Origin: Latrodectus hesperus
Lineage: Eukaryota > Arthropoda > Arachnida > Araneae > Theridiidae
Assembly: GCA_037975125.1 (NCBI GenBank)
Contig: JAJQOW010000014.1
Coordinates: 17,373,264-17,437,263, forward strand
Direction of reading: 5' to 3'
Length of the DNA: 64,000 nt
Numbering within the stretch: position 1 is the stretch's first letter; every line of letters begins with the position of its first letter. A program made the translations under genes and the position numbers. A model generated the notes under the pieces. It searched no databases, had not been told where the DNA came from, and saw nothing but the letters and a program-made list of their open reading frames with translations. Shown here in pieces: positions 1 through 9,672 of the stretch.

Positions 1-640
1 TCAAGTCGAAAAATTTGTATCCAGTGTTACATCTTCCTCTGCAAGTTCTAAAATGTGTACAAAAATCATCAAATCGCACAGCAAATATATATAAAGATTT
101 CACTTTAGAGCTGTAACATTCATTAACATATTCCAAAAAACGAAACTAAAATATTTTTATAATTTCTTTAAGTAGATAATATGATGGAATTATATAAATA
201 AAGAAATTATAAATTAAAGAAGCACAGCTTACTACATAAAATTTAATTACATTTTGGCAGTATATATTGACCACTCACTATGATTATTAAATTCATTCTA
301 TGAATAAACACGCGTATATTTTTCAACATTAAAAATTCAGCAAAGAAAGATAAGTTTCACTTAGTTCTAATTCACAAATCTTATTGTTGCATAGAAAGTA
401 TGCAAATTATCGATGAATAAAACCAGAATGCTAAAGCAAACCTTTGAATTGATTTAAAGGGTGATCACTATGTGAAGAATTAACGTAAAGAATTTTGTGC
501 GATAATATGCTGGTTATGAAATCTTTTGTTCCATAAACATTGTTCTCCCATGCTATAAGTACTTGTGCAGATGATATTTAGATACAGGGCATCAGGCAAT
601 TTAATAACCAGAAGTGATTTTTAGACATTAGAATATCCTC
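1..640. other. AT-rich intergenic sequence, no feature seen
   Basis: No ORF, RNA gene or clear repeat was recognised. Confidence 0.5.
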
Positions 641-644
641 TATG

Positions 645-962
645 GTTAGATTTCGGCAGTAGAGGCCTTGTTGGTTACAGCGTTGTTTTTATTATCGGAA
701 GGTGGTGAGTTCGAATCCCGGCTGAATCGAAGATCCGTCATGTTCGCTAAAGGCGGCTAGGGCACGTTAAAACTGACCTTGGTTCCTATGTCCTCCAAGT
801 GAAATGATACTTCTGAAGTAGCAGACCAAACATTGGGCCATTTCTGCTTGGTCTCTGCTTCAAAATCACGAATACTCCACCTGGCTCCTTGTATCTAAAC
901 TGGTAGAGCCCAACTCAAGGTCAAGTACAGGGAAATATGCTGCTGCAACAACAATAACAGCT
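645..962 (+). repeat. Degraded tRNA-derived SINE (probable)
   Basis: It contains a tRNA-like head with an A-box-like TTGGTTACAGCG and a B box GAGTTCGAATCCC near 710-722, then a GC-richer body and a tail with CAACAACAATAACA at 945-960. The tail resembles that of the better-preserved SINE at 18119-18499. No target-site duplication was found, so the ends are approximate. Confidence 0.55.
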
Positions 963-1009
963 TCGAGTTCGCATAAATGATGGAACTAACTCGTGTATAG
1001 GAAGGAAAA

Positions 1010-1429
1010 AAGGCTCAGTTTTACTGTACGGTCACCCTTGGCGCATTTTTTTTTTGAAGCCAAATTTGGCGAACTGACATTATTTTTGTCTGATGCGATT
1101 CTCGCAAGATGCTCGTCATACAGATGAATACCAATAAGAATTAAGGTGAAAATTCAATTTTAACAACCCTAGTTTTTACGTCATCGCGATGAAATTTAAA
1201 ACATTTTGTTCCATTTCAGCATTTTACTAGAAATTTTTGCGAGTTAACTTCGTAAGATTTTTTTAGTGTGTTTTACAATTTGCTTGACAGTTTGGATAAT
1301 TAAATTCCAGCTTGTATTGCTCTTTTTCATTACTTTAAAAATTTAAATTGAATGTGAAGTTACTGTTTAAAATTGTGTCGATACATTCTTTCTTTAGTTT
1401 GTGTATAGCATTCTCATAATTTATATTAT
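1010..1429. other. Possible degraded repeat, otherwise unannotated
   Basis: The stretch around 1168-1192 (CCCTAGTTTTTACGTCATCG) closely resembles 14987-15006 (CCCTAGTATTAACGTCATCG), and CTGTACGGTCACC near 1025 recurs inverted near 8258. This suggests fragments of an old interspersed repeat. No coding capacity was seen. Confidence 0.35.
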
Positions 1430-2036
1430 TGTACCGAGCTCCACGGGTTCGTGTCGATTGAGAGTTGAATAAAGCAACCACTTAATGAACACAAGACTTT
1501 ATTCGTAAAAACTTCACTAGATAAACGAAATTCCCACTGTAACAATCACAATTATACAGCTACAATTCGTCAGATATAATAAGAAACAGCTTCTAATCAC
1601 AGGTCTCAAATACCTCAGACAGAGAACAACTAGCAGTCACAACTAATCGTCTTCACTCACTGACTGTCTTTACAAAAACTCCACTACTATTCCATGTCGG
1701 GCTGCGGTATTTATACCTGACTTGGCGGAGAAATCTACCAATTTCGCCAAGGCTCTGGAAGCTTCTAGGCTATCTCGGAAAATATTGGTCCTAGAGCTTA
1801 GGTGATGGATGTTTCCAGAAGTATCGAATTCTCGCCAAGTCGCCAAGAATCTCGCCAACCGTCGCCAAGTCGCCAAGAATATCGCCAAATGTCGCCAAGT
1901 CGCCAAATCATTAGGAAATCCGCTTTTAAAAGTACAACACGTCTAAATACCGCAATTTTTGCCCAAAATGTGAGAATTTCTGATCTGTCTGAGATATTTT
2001 AAGACAAATATAATCATTATTTATAAATTTGTAACA
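1430..2036 (-). repeat. 3' LTR of the gypsy element
   Basis: 607-bp partner of the LTR at 7069-7675, with the same TGT...ACA ends and the same internal CGCCAAG array (about 1831-1910). It would supply the AATAAA poly(A) signal (complement of 1498-1503) for the element's transcript. The polypurine tract lies directly upstream of it in element orientation. Confidence 0.95.
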
Positions 2037-2049
2037 TTGCCCCCCTCTC
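2037..2049 (-). other. Polypurine tract
   Basis: The minus strand reads GAGAGGGGGGCAA immediately before the 3' LTR (TGTTACAAA...). Position and composition are those of a plus-strand cDNA primer. It lies about 175 bases past the pol stop codon. Confidence 0.85.
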
Positions 2050-2223
2050 AAGGACTGCACGTCCCGGGCAGTACAATCCCCTGATAGGAGGCCAAATTTA
2101 ATATAAGAGAATTTACATTTCAAGAGGATACATTACATACACAAGCAACTAAAAATACAAAAAAATAGAAAAGATAAAAAAATTATCTATACTATTTACA
2201 AAGAGACCATGGTCTACTAATTT

Positions 2224-5200
2224 TTAGTTTACATTACGATAAGGAGCTAATCTATCATAATGTACTACCTTTGGTTTTGAAGAAGATGATTTCCTTATAC
2301 GAACAACGACGTCGTTCAGTCTTTTTAGGACTGTGTAGGGACCTTCCCAGTTGGCTTGCAACTTTGGCGAAAGTCCTTTACGTCGAATCGGGTTCCACAA
2401 CCAAACTTTGTCACCTTCTTGAAATTCATGTCCTGTCGCTCTTGTGTCATACCTTGTCTTCATTCTTTCGGTCGTCAGGTTGATTCGGTCTCGAGCGAAG
2501 TTATGGACATCTTCAAGACGTGCCTGAAGGTCTCGAAGGTATTCCTCTGGCGATGAAGATGTATCCGGTGGACGACCAAACTGAAGATCACAAGGGAGAC
2601 GAAGTTCGCGACCAAAGAGCATCTGTGAAGGAGTATATCCGGTAGTCTCATGGACAGCACTGCGATATGCAAGCAGAAACAGCGGTAGCTTCAAATCCCA
2701 ATCTTGCTGATTTTTGGAAACCATAAGTGAGAGATTATTCAAGATGGTTCGGTTAAATCTCTCTACCATGCCGTCCGATTGTGGGTGTAGTGGCGTGGTC
2801 TGCGTCTTGTCTATTCCGAGAATTTGACACATTCCTTTAAACACAACAGAGGTGAAATTTGTCCCTTGATCCGAATGGATTTGTAAGGGTGTGCCGAATC
2901 TGGAAACCCATTGTTGCACTAGAACCTCGGCTACTGTAGTCGCCTCTTGATCGGGGATTGCAAACGCTTCAGGCCACTTAGTAAAGTAGTCCATGACAAC
3001 TAGTATGTATTGGTTGCCATTTGAGGATCGTGGTAAAGGACCCAAAATGTCCAATGCTATCCTCTCAAAAGGTGCTCCTACGTTGTACCGCTGCAACCTT
3101 CCTCGGCTACGTTTCTTCGGTCCTTTACGTGCCGCACAGTCATCACAAGATTGGCACCATTTCTCTACATCTTGTCTCGTTTTGCTCCAATAGAAGCGTT
3201 CTCGAACTTTCTGTAGAGTTTTCATTACTCCGAAGTGGCCTCCAGTTGAGCTACTGTGCAATTCTTTCAAAACATCTGAAATTCTTGATTTTGGAAGAAC
3301 AAGCTGCCATTTGAAATTACGTCCATCATCGGACTCCCATTTCCTGTATAAGACACCATTTCTTATATGGAGTGAGTCCCAAAGAGCCCAATATTGCTTA
3401 GTAGCAGGACTGTAAGTGGAGATATCCTGCCAACTTGGTCTCATACTAGAAGATACTTTCAATTCAAGAATTGGATTTATATCTGGGTCTTCTTTTTGGG
3501 CTTCCCTAAGTCCTTCATCACTCCATGGGTCTGGTTTTGATGGAGGTGAAACAGTAACTTGGCGTACCGAAGTATTTATCAGCTGATAGTTCTTCTCTAC
3601 TCTAGAACAGTATCGGCAGCTTTCATTACACGGCTTCCTTGATAGTGCATCAGCATTTCCATGAAGAGTTCCTTTGCGATGACGTATTTCAAAGTCAAAC
3701 TCCTGGAGTCGTTGAATCCATCTGGCTACCTGTCCTTCCGGATTTTTAAAATTTAAAAGCCAGGTTAAGGATGCGTGATCTGTCCGGAGCAAGAACTTTC
3801 TTCCATAGAGATAATGGTGGAAATGTTCTATGGCTTTAACGATTGCCAGCAATTCCTTCCTGGTTGTACAGTAATTCCGCTCTGGTTTCGATAGACATTT
3901 ACTCCAATAAGCAATGACATATTCTTTATCATCAATTTCTTGCGACAAAACAGCTCCGATATTTTCGTTGCTGGCATCCGTATCTAAAATGAATAATTTT
4001 TCGGGCTGGGGATATGCAAGAACAGGCGAAGATGTCAACGCCTCCTTCAGTTGTTTAAAAGCTTTCTCACATTCATCTGTCCATAGAAATCTCTGTTTAA
4101 CTTCTGTCAACTTGTGAAGGGGTCTGGCAATACTTGAAAAACCCTTAACAAATTTCCTGTAATATGTGCATAGTCCAAGAAAACTTCTTAATTGGTGGAC
4201 ATCTTTTGGACGACTCCAGTCCTTAACTGCAGAGATCTTTTCAGGATCTGTTCTTACACCTTCAGCAGAGATAATGTGTCCCAGATAGCTTACTTCACGT
4301 CGGAATAAATTACATTTGCAAGGATTCAGCTTCAGGTTGGCCATTTTTAATTTTTCCAGCACCTTTCGGATGTTTCTTAAATGGTCTTCGAATGTGCGCC
4401 CTACAATAATGATATCGTCCAAATATACCAAACAGGCTTCGTAGGAAAGTCCTCGTAATACTGTCTCCATCAGGCGCTCAAACGTTGCAGGTGCATTGCA
4501 AAGCCCAAATGGCATAACCTTGAACTGCCAAAGTCCTTGTCCTGTGGTGAATGCAGTCTTTTCTCGATCCTCAGGATGTATCTCTACTTGCCAATAACCA
4601 CTCTTGAGATCCAAAGTCGAAAACCATTGTTTTCCGGATAAAGCATCAAGTGTATCGTCAATCCTAGGAAGAGGGTAACTATCTTTTTTAGTGATGTTGT
4701 TTAACCGACGATAGTCAACGCAGAATCGGGTAGAACCATCTTTCTTCTGAACTAAAACAATAGGCGAAGCCCAAGGACTCTCTGATGGCTCAATAATGTC
4801 ATTCTGCTGCATTTCCATCAGAAGATTATCCACCTCTTCCTGCTTAGCGAATGGCAATCTTCTCGGATGTTGTTTAATGGGTGGATGATTTCCTGTATTG
4901 ATTCGGTGCTGCGTCAATTTGGTTCGCCCAACATCATCTGATTTCTTGGAAAAGAGATCTCCGAATTCTAATAATAAATTTCTTGCAGCATTCCTCTGTT
5001 TATCATCTAACTCTGCTCTCTGAAGGAGTTCATTAATTAGAGTGTCAGGAGGCTCAGATAGTGTGGCTTGACAATTTCGGTTAATACAGGTCACTGGAGT
5101 GCAAGTCGCTAGCACTTCTCCTTCTTTTATAAGTTTTACCTTATTACTTAGATTAGCAACTCTTACCGGGATTACATTTCGTGAAAGGTCGACGAGTGAA

Positions 5201-7038
5201 GAAGCCACTAGTACTCCTTTAACGCTATTGTCGGAATCTGGATATTCAGTTAATCCATAATGAAAATTATTATCTTCTGAAAGAGCTCCGCAAACTATTG
5301 TCTCAGTTCTTGGTGGTAATGTTGTTTCACTCTTCGCAGTTATATGATGGACTGTTTTAATATCTGAATATTTCGTCTTAAAAATTGCTATGTCTTCAGA
5401 ACATGAGTGTAGTTCATTATTTTTAAAATCTAACTTGAAATGGTTTTCTTTGAGAAAGTCCAATCCGAGAATAAATTCGTCATTTATATCAGCGACATAT
5501 GCCATATGATGGTACACGGCATTACCAAATGCAATGTTTAGATTTATTTTTCCATGCACTTTAATCTTGTCACCTGTCACAGTTTGGAGGGTAATGCAGG
5601 GCGGCGTCCAGATGAGTTTCTCACCAAGTTTGCGAGCCAAATCTGTCCTAATGATAGTTACGTTGGCTCCAGTATCGATTATCATTCTGCAGGGAACTTC
5701 GTTGACATGTCCCATAACGAAAAGTCCGTTGTCGCCGCTACTTACGGAAGAAATATGAAACAACTTGAAATGGGGCTTCTGACGAAGATTATTTCCATCA
5801 TCTTTTCGTTTCGGGCAGTCTCTCTGAACGTGTCCGACTGCACCGCAAGTCCAACACTGAATTTTCGTGTTTCTGCCACCGTTACTCATTTCTAAGTTAC
5901 GGAATTTTCGCCGCAGATCTTCGATTTGCTTTCTGAGATCATAGTCCCTATCAGTAGTAGAGACGGCTCTGATTGAGTGCCGGTCTTTACGCGCGGCCTG
6001 CTGGGCAGCCTCTATCTTATGTGCGTAGACTAGGGCAGATCCAATATCTTTGACATCGGCGAGTCTAAGTGCTTTCTGTATCTCCGGATCCCTCACACTA
6101 TCGATGAAGTGATGGAGAGCCAGATCTTGACGTGTCTCAGCTGGGCAGTCCGAAAATGCTAGATGGGAAAGTCGCTGAATATCGGCAGCCAATTCTTGAA
6201 GACTTTCACCCGCTTTTTGATAGCGGGACTTTAACTGTAGTCTGCTATATTCTTTAGTGCACTTATCTCCAAACCGCAGCTCAAGCGCACTCGATAGGGC
6301 TTGGAAATCGTGCCTCTGCTCCTCCGGAAGTGTCTCGAGGATGTCAGCCGCGTCTCCTCTTAAAGAAGCCGCCAGGTGAAAAGCTTGGGCTCGGGGATTC
6401 CATCCATTAGCTTCCGCTACCATCATAAACTGGGTCTTGTATACTTGCCAGGATGATTTCCCATCAAATGTTGAGAGTTTAATATTGGCAAGGGAAGGCA
6501 CAAATGTCACGTTGGGTTCCTCATGTTTGTTTGATATTTGCTTCTCCAAGCTTTCAATCTTCTTATTCATATTGTCTAATGCTTCTTCAACGTTTTCTTC
6601 TATCTCCAGAACTTTAGTTTCAACTGAAGTTACCTTATCTTCCATTGCATTCATCTTCTCCTGAATGATGTTGGAGAATTCTTCTTTAACACTTACAATG
6701 TCCTTCTTAAGTTCCGTTTTAAGTTCCTCCTGTCCAGATTTTATCTCTTTCATCATCTCGGTTTTAATCTCTTCTTGTCCAGCTTTCATCTCTTCTTGTC
6801 TAGCTTTCATATCTTCTTGTCTAGCTTTCATCTCTTCTTGTCCAGCTTTCATCTCCTCCTGTCCAGATTTTATCTCTTTCATCATCTCGGTTTTAATCTC
6901 TTCTTGTCCAGCTTTCATCTCTTCTTGTTTAGCTTTCATCTCTTCTTGTCCAGCTTTCATCTCAGCCATCTGCTCCGCTAATTTTTCGAGAAGACTTTTC
7001 ATCAAATCCATATCCATTTTTCTTGTGACACGCTGCAT
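2224..7038 (-). CDS. Gag-Pol polyprotein of the gypsy element
   Basis: One open frame of about 1604 residues encoding structural and replication proteins of the retrotransposon. The frame stays open back to 7131 inside the LTR but begins there with GTG, so I take the first ATG after the primer-binding site (7038). The ATG seven codons on (7017) has better context (A at -3, G at +4) and could be the real start. Numbered from 7038: Lys/Glu-rich coiled coil about 10-170 built from EEMKAGQ-type repeats; Gag domain about 185-350; zinc knuckle C395-C398-H403-C408 (CX2CX4HX4C); aspartic protease DTGA from D455; reverse transcriptase about 730-910 with D810 and YLDD 872-875; RNase H with D1021, E1062, D1087, D1130; integrase zinc finger H1261-H1268-C1295-C1298; integrase core D1330-D1390-E1426 (D-x35-E); GPY/F motif near 1566. 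No stop codon or frameshift separates gag from pol, and no enzymatic residue I checked is missing. Confidence 0.95.
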   Translation of the reverse strand: MQRVTRKMDMDLMKSLLEKLAEQMAEMKAGQEEMKAKQEEMKAGQEEIKTEMMKEIKSGQEEMKAGQEEMKARQEDMKARQEEMKAGQEEIKTEMMKEIKSGQEELKTELKKDIVSVKEEFSNIIQEKMNAMEDKVTSVETKVLEIEENVEEALDNMNKKIESLEKQISNKHEEPNVTFVPSLANIKLSTFDGKSSWQVYKTQFMMVAEANGWNPRAQAFHLAASLRGDAADILETLPEEQRHDFQALSSALELRFGDKCTKEYSRLQLKSRYQKAGESLQELAADIQRLSHLAFSDCPAETRQDLALHHFIDSVRDPEIQKALRLADVKDIGSALVYAHKIEAAQQAARKDRHSIRAVSTTDRDYDLRKQIEDLRRKFRNLEMSNGGRNTKIQCWTCGAVGHVQRDCPKRKDDGNNLRQKPHFKLFHISSVSSGDNGLFVMGHVNEVPCRMIIDTGANVTIIRTDLARKLGEKLIWTPPCITLQTVTGDKIKVHGKINLNIAFGNAVYHHMAYVADINDEFILGLDFLKENHFKLDFKNNELHSCSEDIAIFKTKYSDIKTVHHITAKSETTLPPRTETIVCGALSEDNNFHYGLTEYPDSDNSVKGVLVASSLVDLSRNVIPVRVANLSNKVKLIKEGEVLATCTPVTCINRNCQATLSEPPDTLINELLQRAELDDKQRNAARNLLLEFGDLFSKKSDDVGRTKLTQHRINTGNHPPIKQHPRRLPFAKQEEVDNLLMEMQQNDIIEPSESPWASPIVLVQKKDGSTRFCVDYRRLNNITKKDSYPLPRIDDTLDALSGKQWFSTLDLKSGYWQVEIHPEDREKTAFTTGQGLWQFKVMPFGLCNAPATFERLMETVLRGLSYEACLVYLDDIIIVGRTFEDHLRNIRKVLEKLKMANLKLNPCKCNLFRREVSYLGHIISAEGVRTDPEKISAVKDWSRPKDVHQLRSFLGLCTYYRKFVKGFSSIARPLHKLTEVKQRFLWTDECEKAFKQLKEALTSSPVLAYPQPEKLFILDTDASNENIGAVLSQEIDDKEYVIAYWSKCLSKPERNYCTTRKELLAIVKAIEHFHHYLYGRKFLLRTDHASLTWLLNFKNPEGQVARWIQRLQEFDFEIRHRKGTLHGNADALSRKPCNESCRYCSRVEKNYQLINTSVRQVTVSPPSKPDPWSDEGLREAQKEDPDINPILELKVSSSMRPSWQDISTYSPATKQYWALWDSLHIRNGVLYRKWESDDGRNFKWQLVLPKSRISDVLKELHSSSTGGHFGVMKTLQKVRERFYWSKTRQDVEKWCQSCDDCAARKGPKKRSRGRLQRYNVGAPFERIALDILGPLPRSSNGNQYILVVMDYFTKWPEAFAIPDQEATTVAEVLVQQWVSRFGTPLQIHSDQGTNFTSVVFKGMCQILGIDKTQTTPLHPQSDGMVERFNRTILNNLSLMVSKNQQDWDLKLPLFLLAYRSAVHETTGYTPSQMLFGRELRLPCDLQFGRPPDTSSSPEEYLRDLQARLEDVHNFARDRINLTTERMKTRYDTRATGHEFQEGDKVWLWNPIRRKGLSPKLQANWEGPYTVLKRLNDVVVRIRKSSSSKPKVVHYDRLAPYRNVN
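6715..6985 (-). repeat. Tandem repeats coding the Gag coiled coil
   Basis: About a dozen 21-nt units, each coding seven residues of the type EEMKAGQ, run in frame through the N-terminal part of gag. A higher-order unit is also duplicated: the segment containing TGTCCAGATT on the plus strand recurs at 6731 and 6860, a 129-nt (43-residue) period. Seven-residue periodicity is what a continuous coiled coil needs, so copy-number change keeps frame and fold. Confidence 0.85.
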
Positions 7039-7050
7039 CAACTCTTCAAC

Positions 7051-7066
7051 CCCACTTCTGACACCA
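7051..7066 (-). other. Primer-binding site, tRNA-Leu type
   Basis: The minus strand reads TGGTGTCAGAAGTGGG two bases inside the 5' LTR. This is complementary to the 3' end of metazoan tRNA-Leu including CCA (..CCCACTTCTGACA-CCA, recalled from known tRNA-Leu genes). Minus-strand cDNA synthesis would be primed here. Confidence 0.85.
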
Positions 7067-7068
7067 GT

Positions 7069-7675
7069 TGTACCGAGCTCCACGGGTTCGTGTCGATTGA
7101 GAGTTGAATAAAGCAACCACTTAATGAACACAAGACTTTATTCGTAAAAACTTCACTAGATAAACGAAATTCCCACTGTAACAATCACAATTATACAGCT
7201 ACAATTCGTCAGATATAATAAGAAACAGCTTCTAATCACAGGTCTCAAATACCTCAGACAGAGAACAACTAGCAGTCACAACTAATCGTCTTCACTCACT
7301 GACTGTCTTTACAAAAACTCCACTACTATTCCATGTCGGGCTGCGGTATTTATACCTGACTTGGCGGAGAAATCTACCAATTTCGCCAAGGCTCTGGAAG
7401 CTTCTAGGCTATCTCGGAAAATATTGGTCCTAGAGCTTAGGTGATGGATGTTTCCAGAAGTATCGAATTCTCGCCAAGTCGCCAAGAATCTCGCCAACCG
7501 TCGCCAAGTCGCCAAGAATATCGCCAAATGTCGCCAAGTCGCCAAATCATTAGGAAATCCGCTTTTAAAAGTACAACACGTCTAAATACCGCAATTTTTG
7601 CCCAAAATGTGAGAATTTCTGATCTGTCTGAGATATTTTAAGACAAATATAATCATTATTTATAAATTTGTAACA
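7069..7675 (-). repeat. 5' LTR of the gypsy element
   Basis: 607-bp LTR, apparently identical to 1430-2036. Read on the minus strand it holds a U3 part with an array of TTGGCGAC-type repeats (about 7470-7550), a TATA box (TATAAATA, complement of 7347-7354) and an AATAAA poly(A) signal (complement of 7137-7142). The TATA-to-AATAAA distance of about 200 bases leaves room for an R region, so transcription probably starts near 7320. It drives the gag-pol frame that begins just past the LTR. Confidence 0.95.
7347..7354 (-). promoter_or_regulatory. TATA box of the retrotransposon LTR
   Basis: TATAAATA on the minus strand, inside the near-palindrome GGTATTTATACC. It sits about 310 bases upstream of the first in-frame ATG of gag-pol and downstream of the CGCCAAG repeat array. 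The same site occurs at 1708-1715 in the 3' LTR. Confidence 0.7.
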
Positions 7676-8967
7676 TTATTATTATAAAATACTATATAAT
7701 TTGTAAGTACATTTTTAAAATTATTGTTTCTGTATTTAATTTCTTAAAGATATTCTATTTAACAGTTTAATTTGTACTTAATAATTTATATTTATTCTTT
7801 TCCGAATATTGCTTTATTTTTCATTGTTATTCGTGTTTGGATTCTTCAGGAATTTTCGTTAGAATTCGTATTCTGATTTTCTTAAAACTGTTATTTACTT
7901 TTCCGAAGTTCCCATATTTTCCTTATACGCATTCGTTTCCAAAGTAAATTCTTTTTTTCAGCTCCCTCGTTCTTTTCGAAATATTTTTGTAAATCAAAAT
8001 ATTTTATCGAAATCAAAATATTTATGCGAAATATTTTTATGTTTTGTTTTTATCAAAAAATTTTATGGATAATTTAGCATATCAACTTTATTATTTTACC
8101 ATTAATGTTTGAAATCTATAAATTTGCGTTTTTTGTTAATTTTGTAAAATTAGTTGAGTATATTGATAGATACCAACAATGTATGAAATATTTGTCACTA
8201 TTTCAGCCATTTTTCCCTATCGGAAATTCGTCATAAGTATGACGTCATACGGCTTTGGTGACCGTACGGTAAAATTTTACGGGGAAAAATCTGGAGAACT
8301 ATCGAGCACCCATTCCGAGGAATGTGCATGTAAAAAGCAGCAAAACAGCAACCTTTTTTTGTTTAACGTAATTAGGATGGATCTTTACTGCCACTAAGCA
8401 ACGACGAATCCTATACGCACATTGTATATGAAAATTTAAATCTTCATAATTGTTTCTAATTACAAAGTAATGATTCCCCAAATATGTAAAAAAGTTATAA
8501 ATCTTAATATTATGCTGAACTTATAAGGGTTATTATCGGGGCATAAGCAAAATATTCTTATCCATTATCTTGCTGAATTTCTCTGTAGGTTTTTTTAAAC
8601 TGAATTATATAAAACCCGTTAAGTGAATTCAACTAAAATAGGATCAGGTAGTGCTAAGATATCAATGTGCCTAAGAGAAGTTTGAAAATGTTTTTCAATT
8701 ACTTGAACACATGAAAAATGATGATTAATATGGCTTCCCCAAGAAATATTAATCTTTTTTTCCTTCGAAAATTTAAGACTACTTCAAGTCTATTTCGCTT
8801 GATAAATTATATTGTTATCGATAAGACACTGGGGGACATTTTTTAATTCCTGAAGAGTGATAATCTTTATGCCTTGGAGAGTAAATTAAGAATTTGGTGT
8901 CTCAACATTGTCGACCAAATGTATCTTAAACTCGATTGTATTTAGACTAGATTTAGCTATAGCATAT
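7676..8967. other. Spacer between the LTR element and the solo LTR
   Basis: AT-rich sequence without coding signal. A GC-richer patch at 8215-8320 shares GGTGACCGTACGGTAAAA with the inverted copy near 1025, so it may be a decayed repeat. Confidence 0.4.
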
Positions 8968-9571
8968 TGTACCGAGCTTCACGGGTTCGTGTCGATTGAG
9001 AGTTGAATAAAGCAACCACTTAATGAACACAAGACTTTTATTCGTAAAAACTTCACTAGATATGTGAAATTCCCGCTGTAACAATCACAATTATACAGCT
9101 ACAATTCGTCAGTTATAATAAGAAACAGCTTCCAATCACAGGTCTCAAATACCTCAGACAGAGAACAACTAGCAGTCACTACTAACCGTCTTCACTCAAT
9201 GACTGTCTTCACAAAACTGACTCTTTCATGACGGGCTGCGGTATTTATACCTGACTTGGCGGAGAAATCTACCAATTTCGCCAAGGTTCTGGAAGGCTTC
9301 TAGGCTATCTCGAAAAATATTGGTCCTAGAGCTTAGGTGATGGATGTTTCCAGAAGTATCGATTTCTCGCCAAGTCGCCAAGAATCTCGCCAACAGTCGC
9401 CAAGTTGCCAAGAATCACGCCAACTGTCGCCAAGTCGCCAAATCATTAGGAAATCAGTTTTTTAAACTACAACACGTCTAAATACCGCAATTTTTGCCCA
9501 AAATGTGAGAATTTTCGATCTGTCTGAAATATTTTAAGACAAATATAATCATTATTTATAAATTTGTAACA
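8968..9571 (-). repeat. Solo LTR of the same gypsy family
   Basis: 604-bp copy of the LTR at 1430/7069 with many scattered substitutions and small indels, and no internal region beside it. ATAT flanks both sides (8964-8967 and 9572-9575), so it is a genuine insertion later reduced to one LTR by LTR-LTR recombination. It confirms the 4-bp duplication and the TGT...ACA ends of the family. It is clearly older than the full-length copy 1.3 kb away. Confidence 0.93.
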
Positions 9572-9642
9572 ATATTTTTGCTCAAAGTATGTTTTCTACT
9601 AGATATACCGTATGAGATTTGACATTTTCCAGTAGTAATAAT

Positions 9643-9672
9643 CAGTCATTATTGTGGAATCAATAATGACTG
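9643..9672. repeat. Perfect 12-bp hairpin
   Basis: CAGTCATTATTG (9643-9654), six-base loop TGGAAT, then the exact reverse complement (9661-9672). It lies just beyond the solo LTR. Function unknown. Confidence 0.8.

Larger units (their letters stand above)
1430..7675 (-). mobile_element. Full-length Ty3/gypsy LTR retrotransposon
   Basis: Complete element in minus orientation: the 5' LTR is at 7069-7675 and the 3' LTR at 1430-2036. Both are 607 bp, start TGT and end ACA on either strand, and I found no difference when comparing them line by line. The flanks carry TTAT on both sides (1426-1429 and 7676-7679), fitting the 4-5 bp duplication of this superfamily. Between the LTRs are a tRNA-Leu-type primer-binding site, one open gag-pol frame with all enzymatic motifs, and a polypurine tract. 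No env-like frame follows pol. Identical LTRs and an open frame indicate a very recent insertion, and the copy may be autonomous. Domain order PR-RT-RNaseH-IN assigns it to Ty3/gypsy (Metaviridae) rather than Copia. Confidence 0.96.

Noticed and set aside
2224..2300. Search for an env-like frame after pol
   Set aside because: Only about 190 bases separate the pol stop codon from the 3' LTR, too short for an envelope gene.
6715..6985. CRISPR-like array of 21-nt repeats
   Set aside because: Units are contiguous without spacers and are in-frame protein repeats in a eukaryotic retroelement.
6665..7111. 148-codon plus-strand frame rich in SSCPAFIS repeats
   Set aside because: Antisense shadow of the Gag coiled-coil repeats.
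7309..7545. 78-codon frame rich in ATWR.LA.FL, present in both LTRs (also 1670-1906)
   Set aside because: It is the translation of the CGCCAAG repeat array on the minus strand, lies largely upstream of the TATA box and has no protein-like composition.
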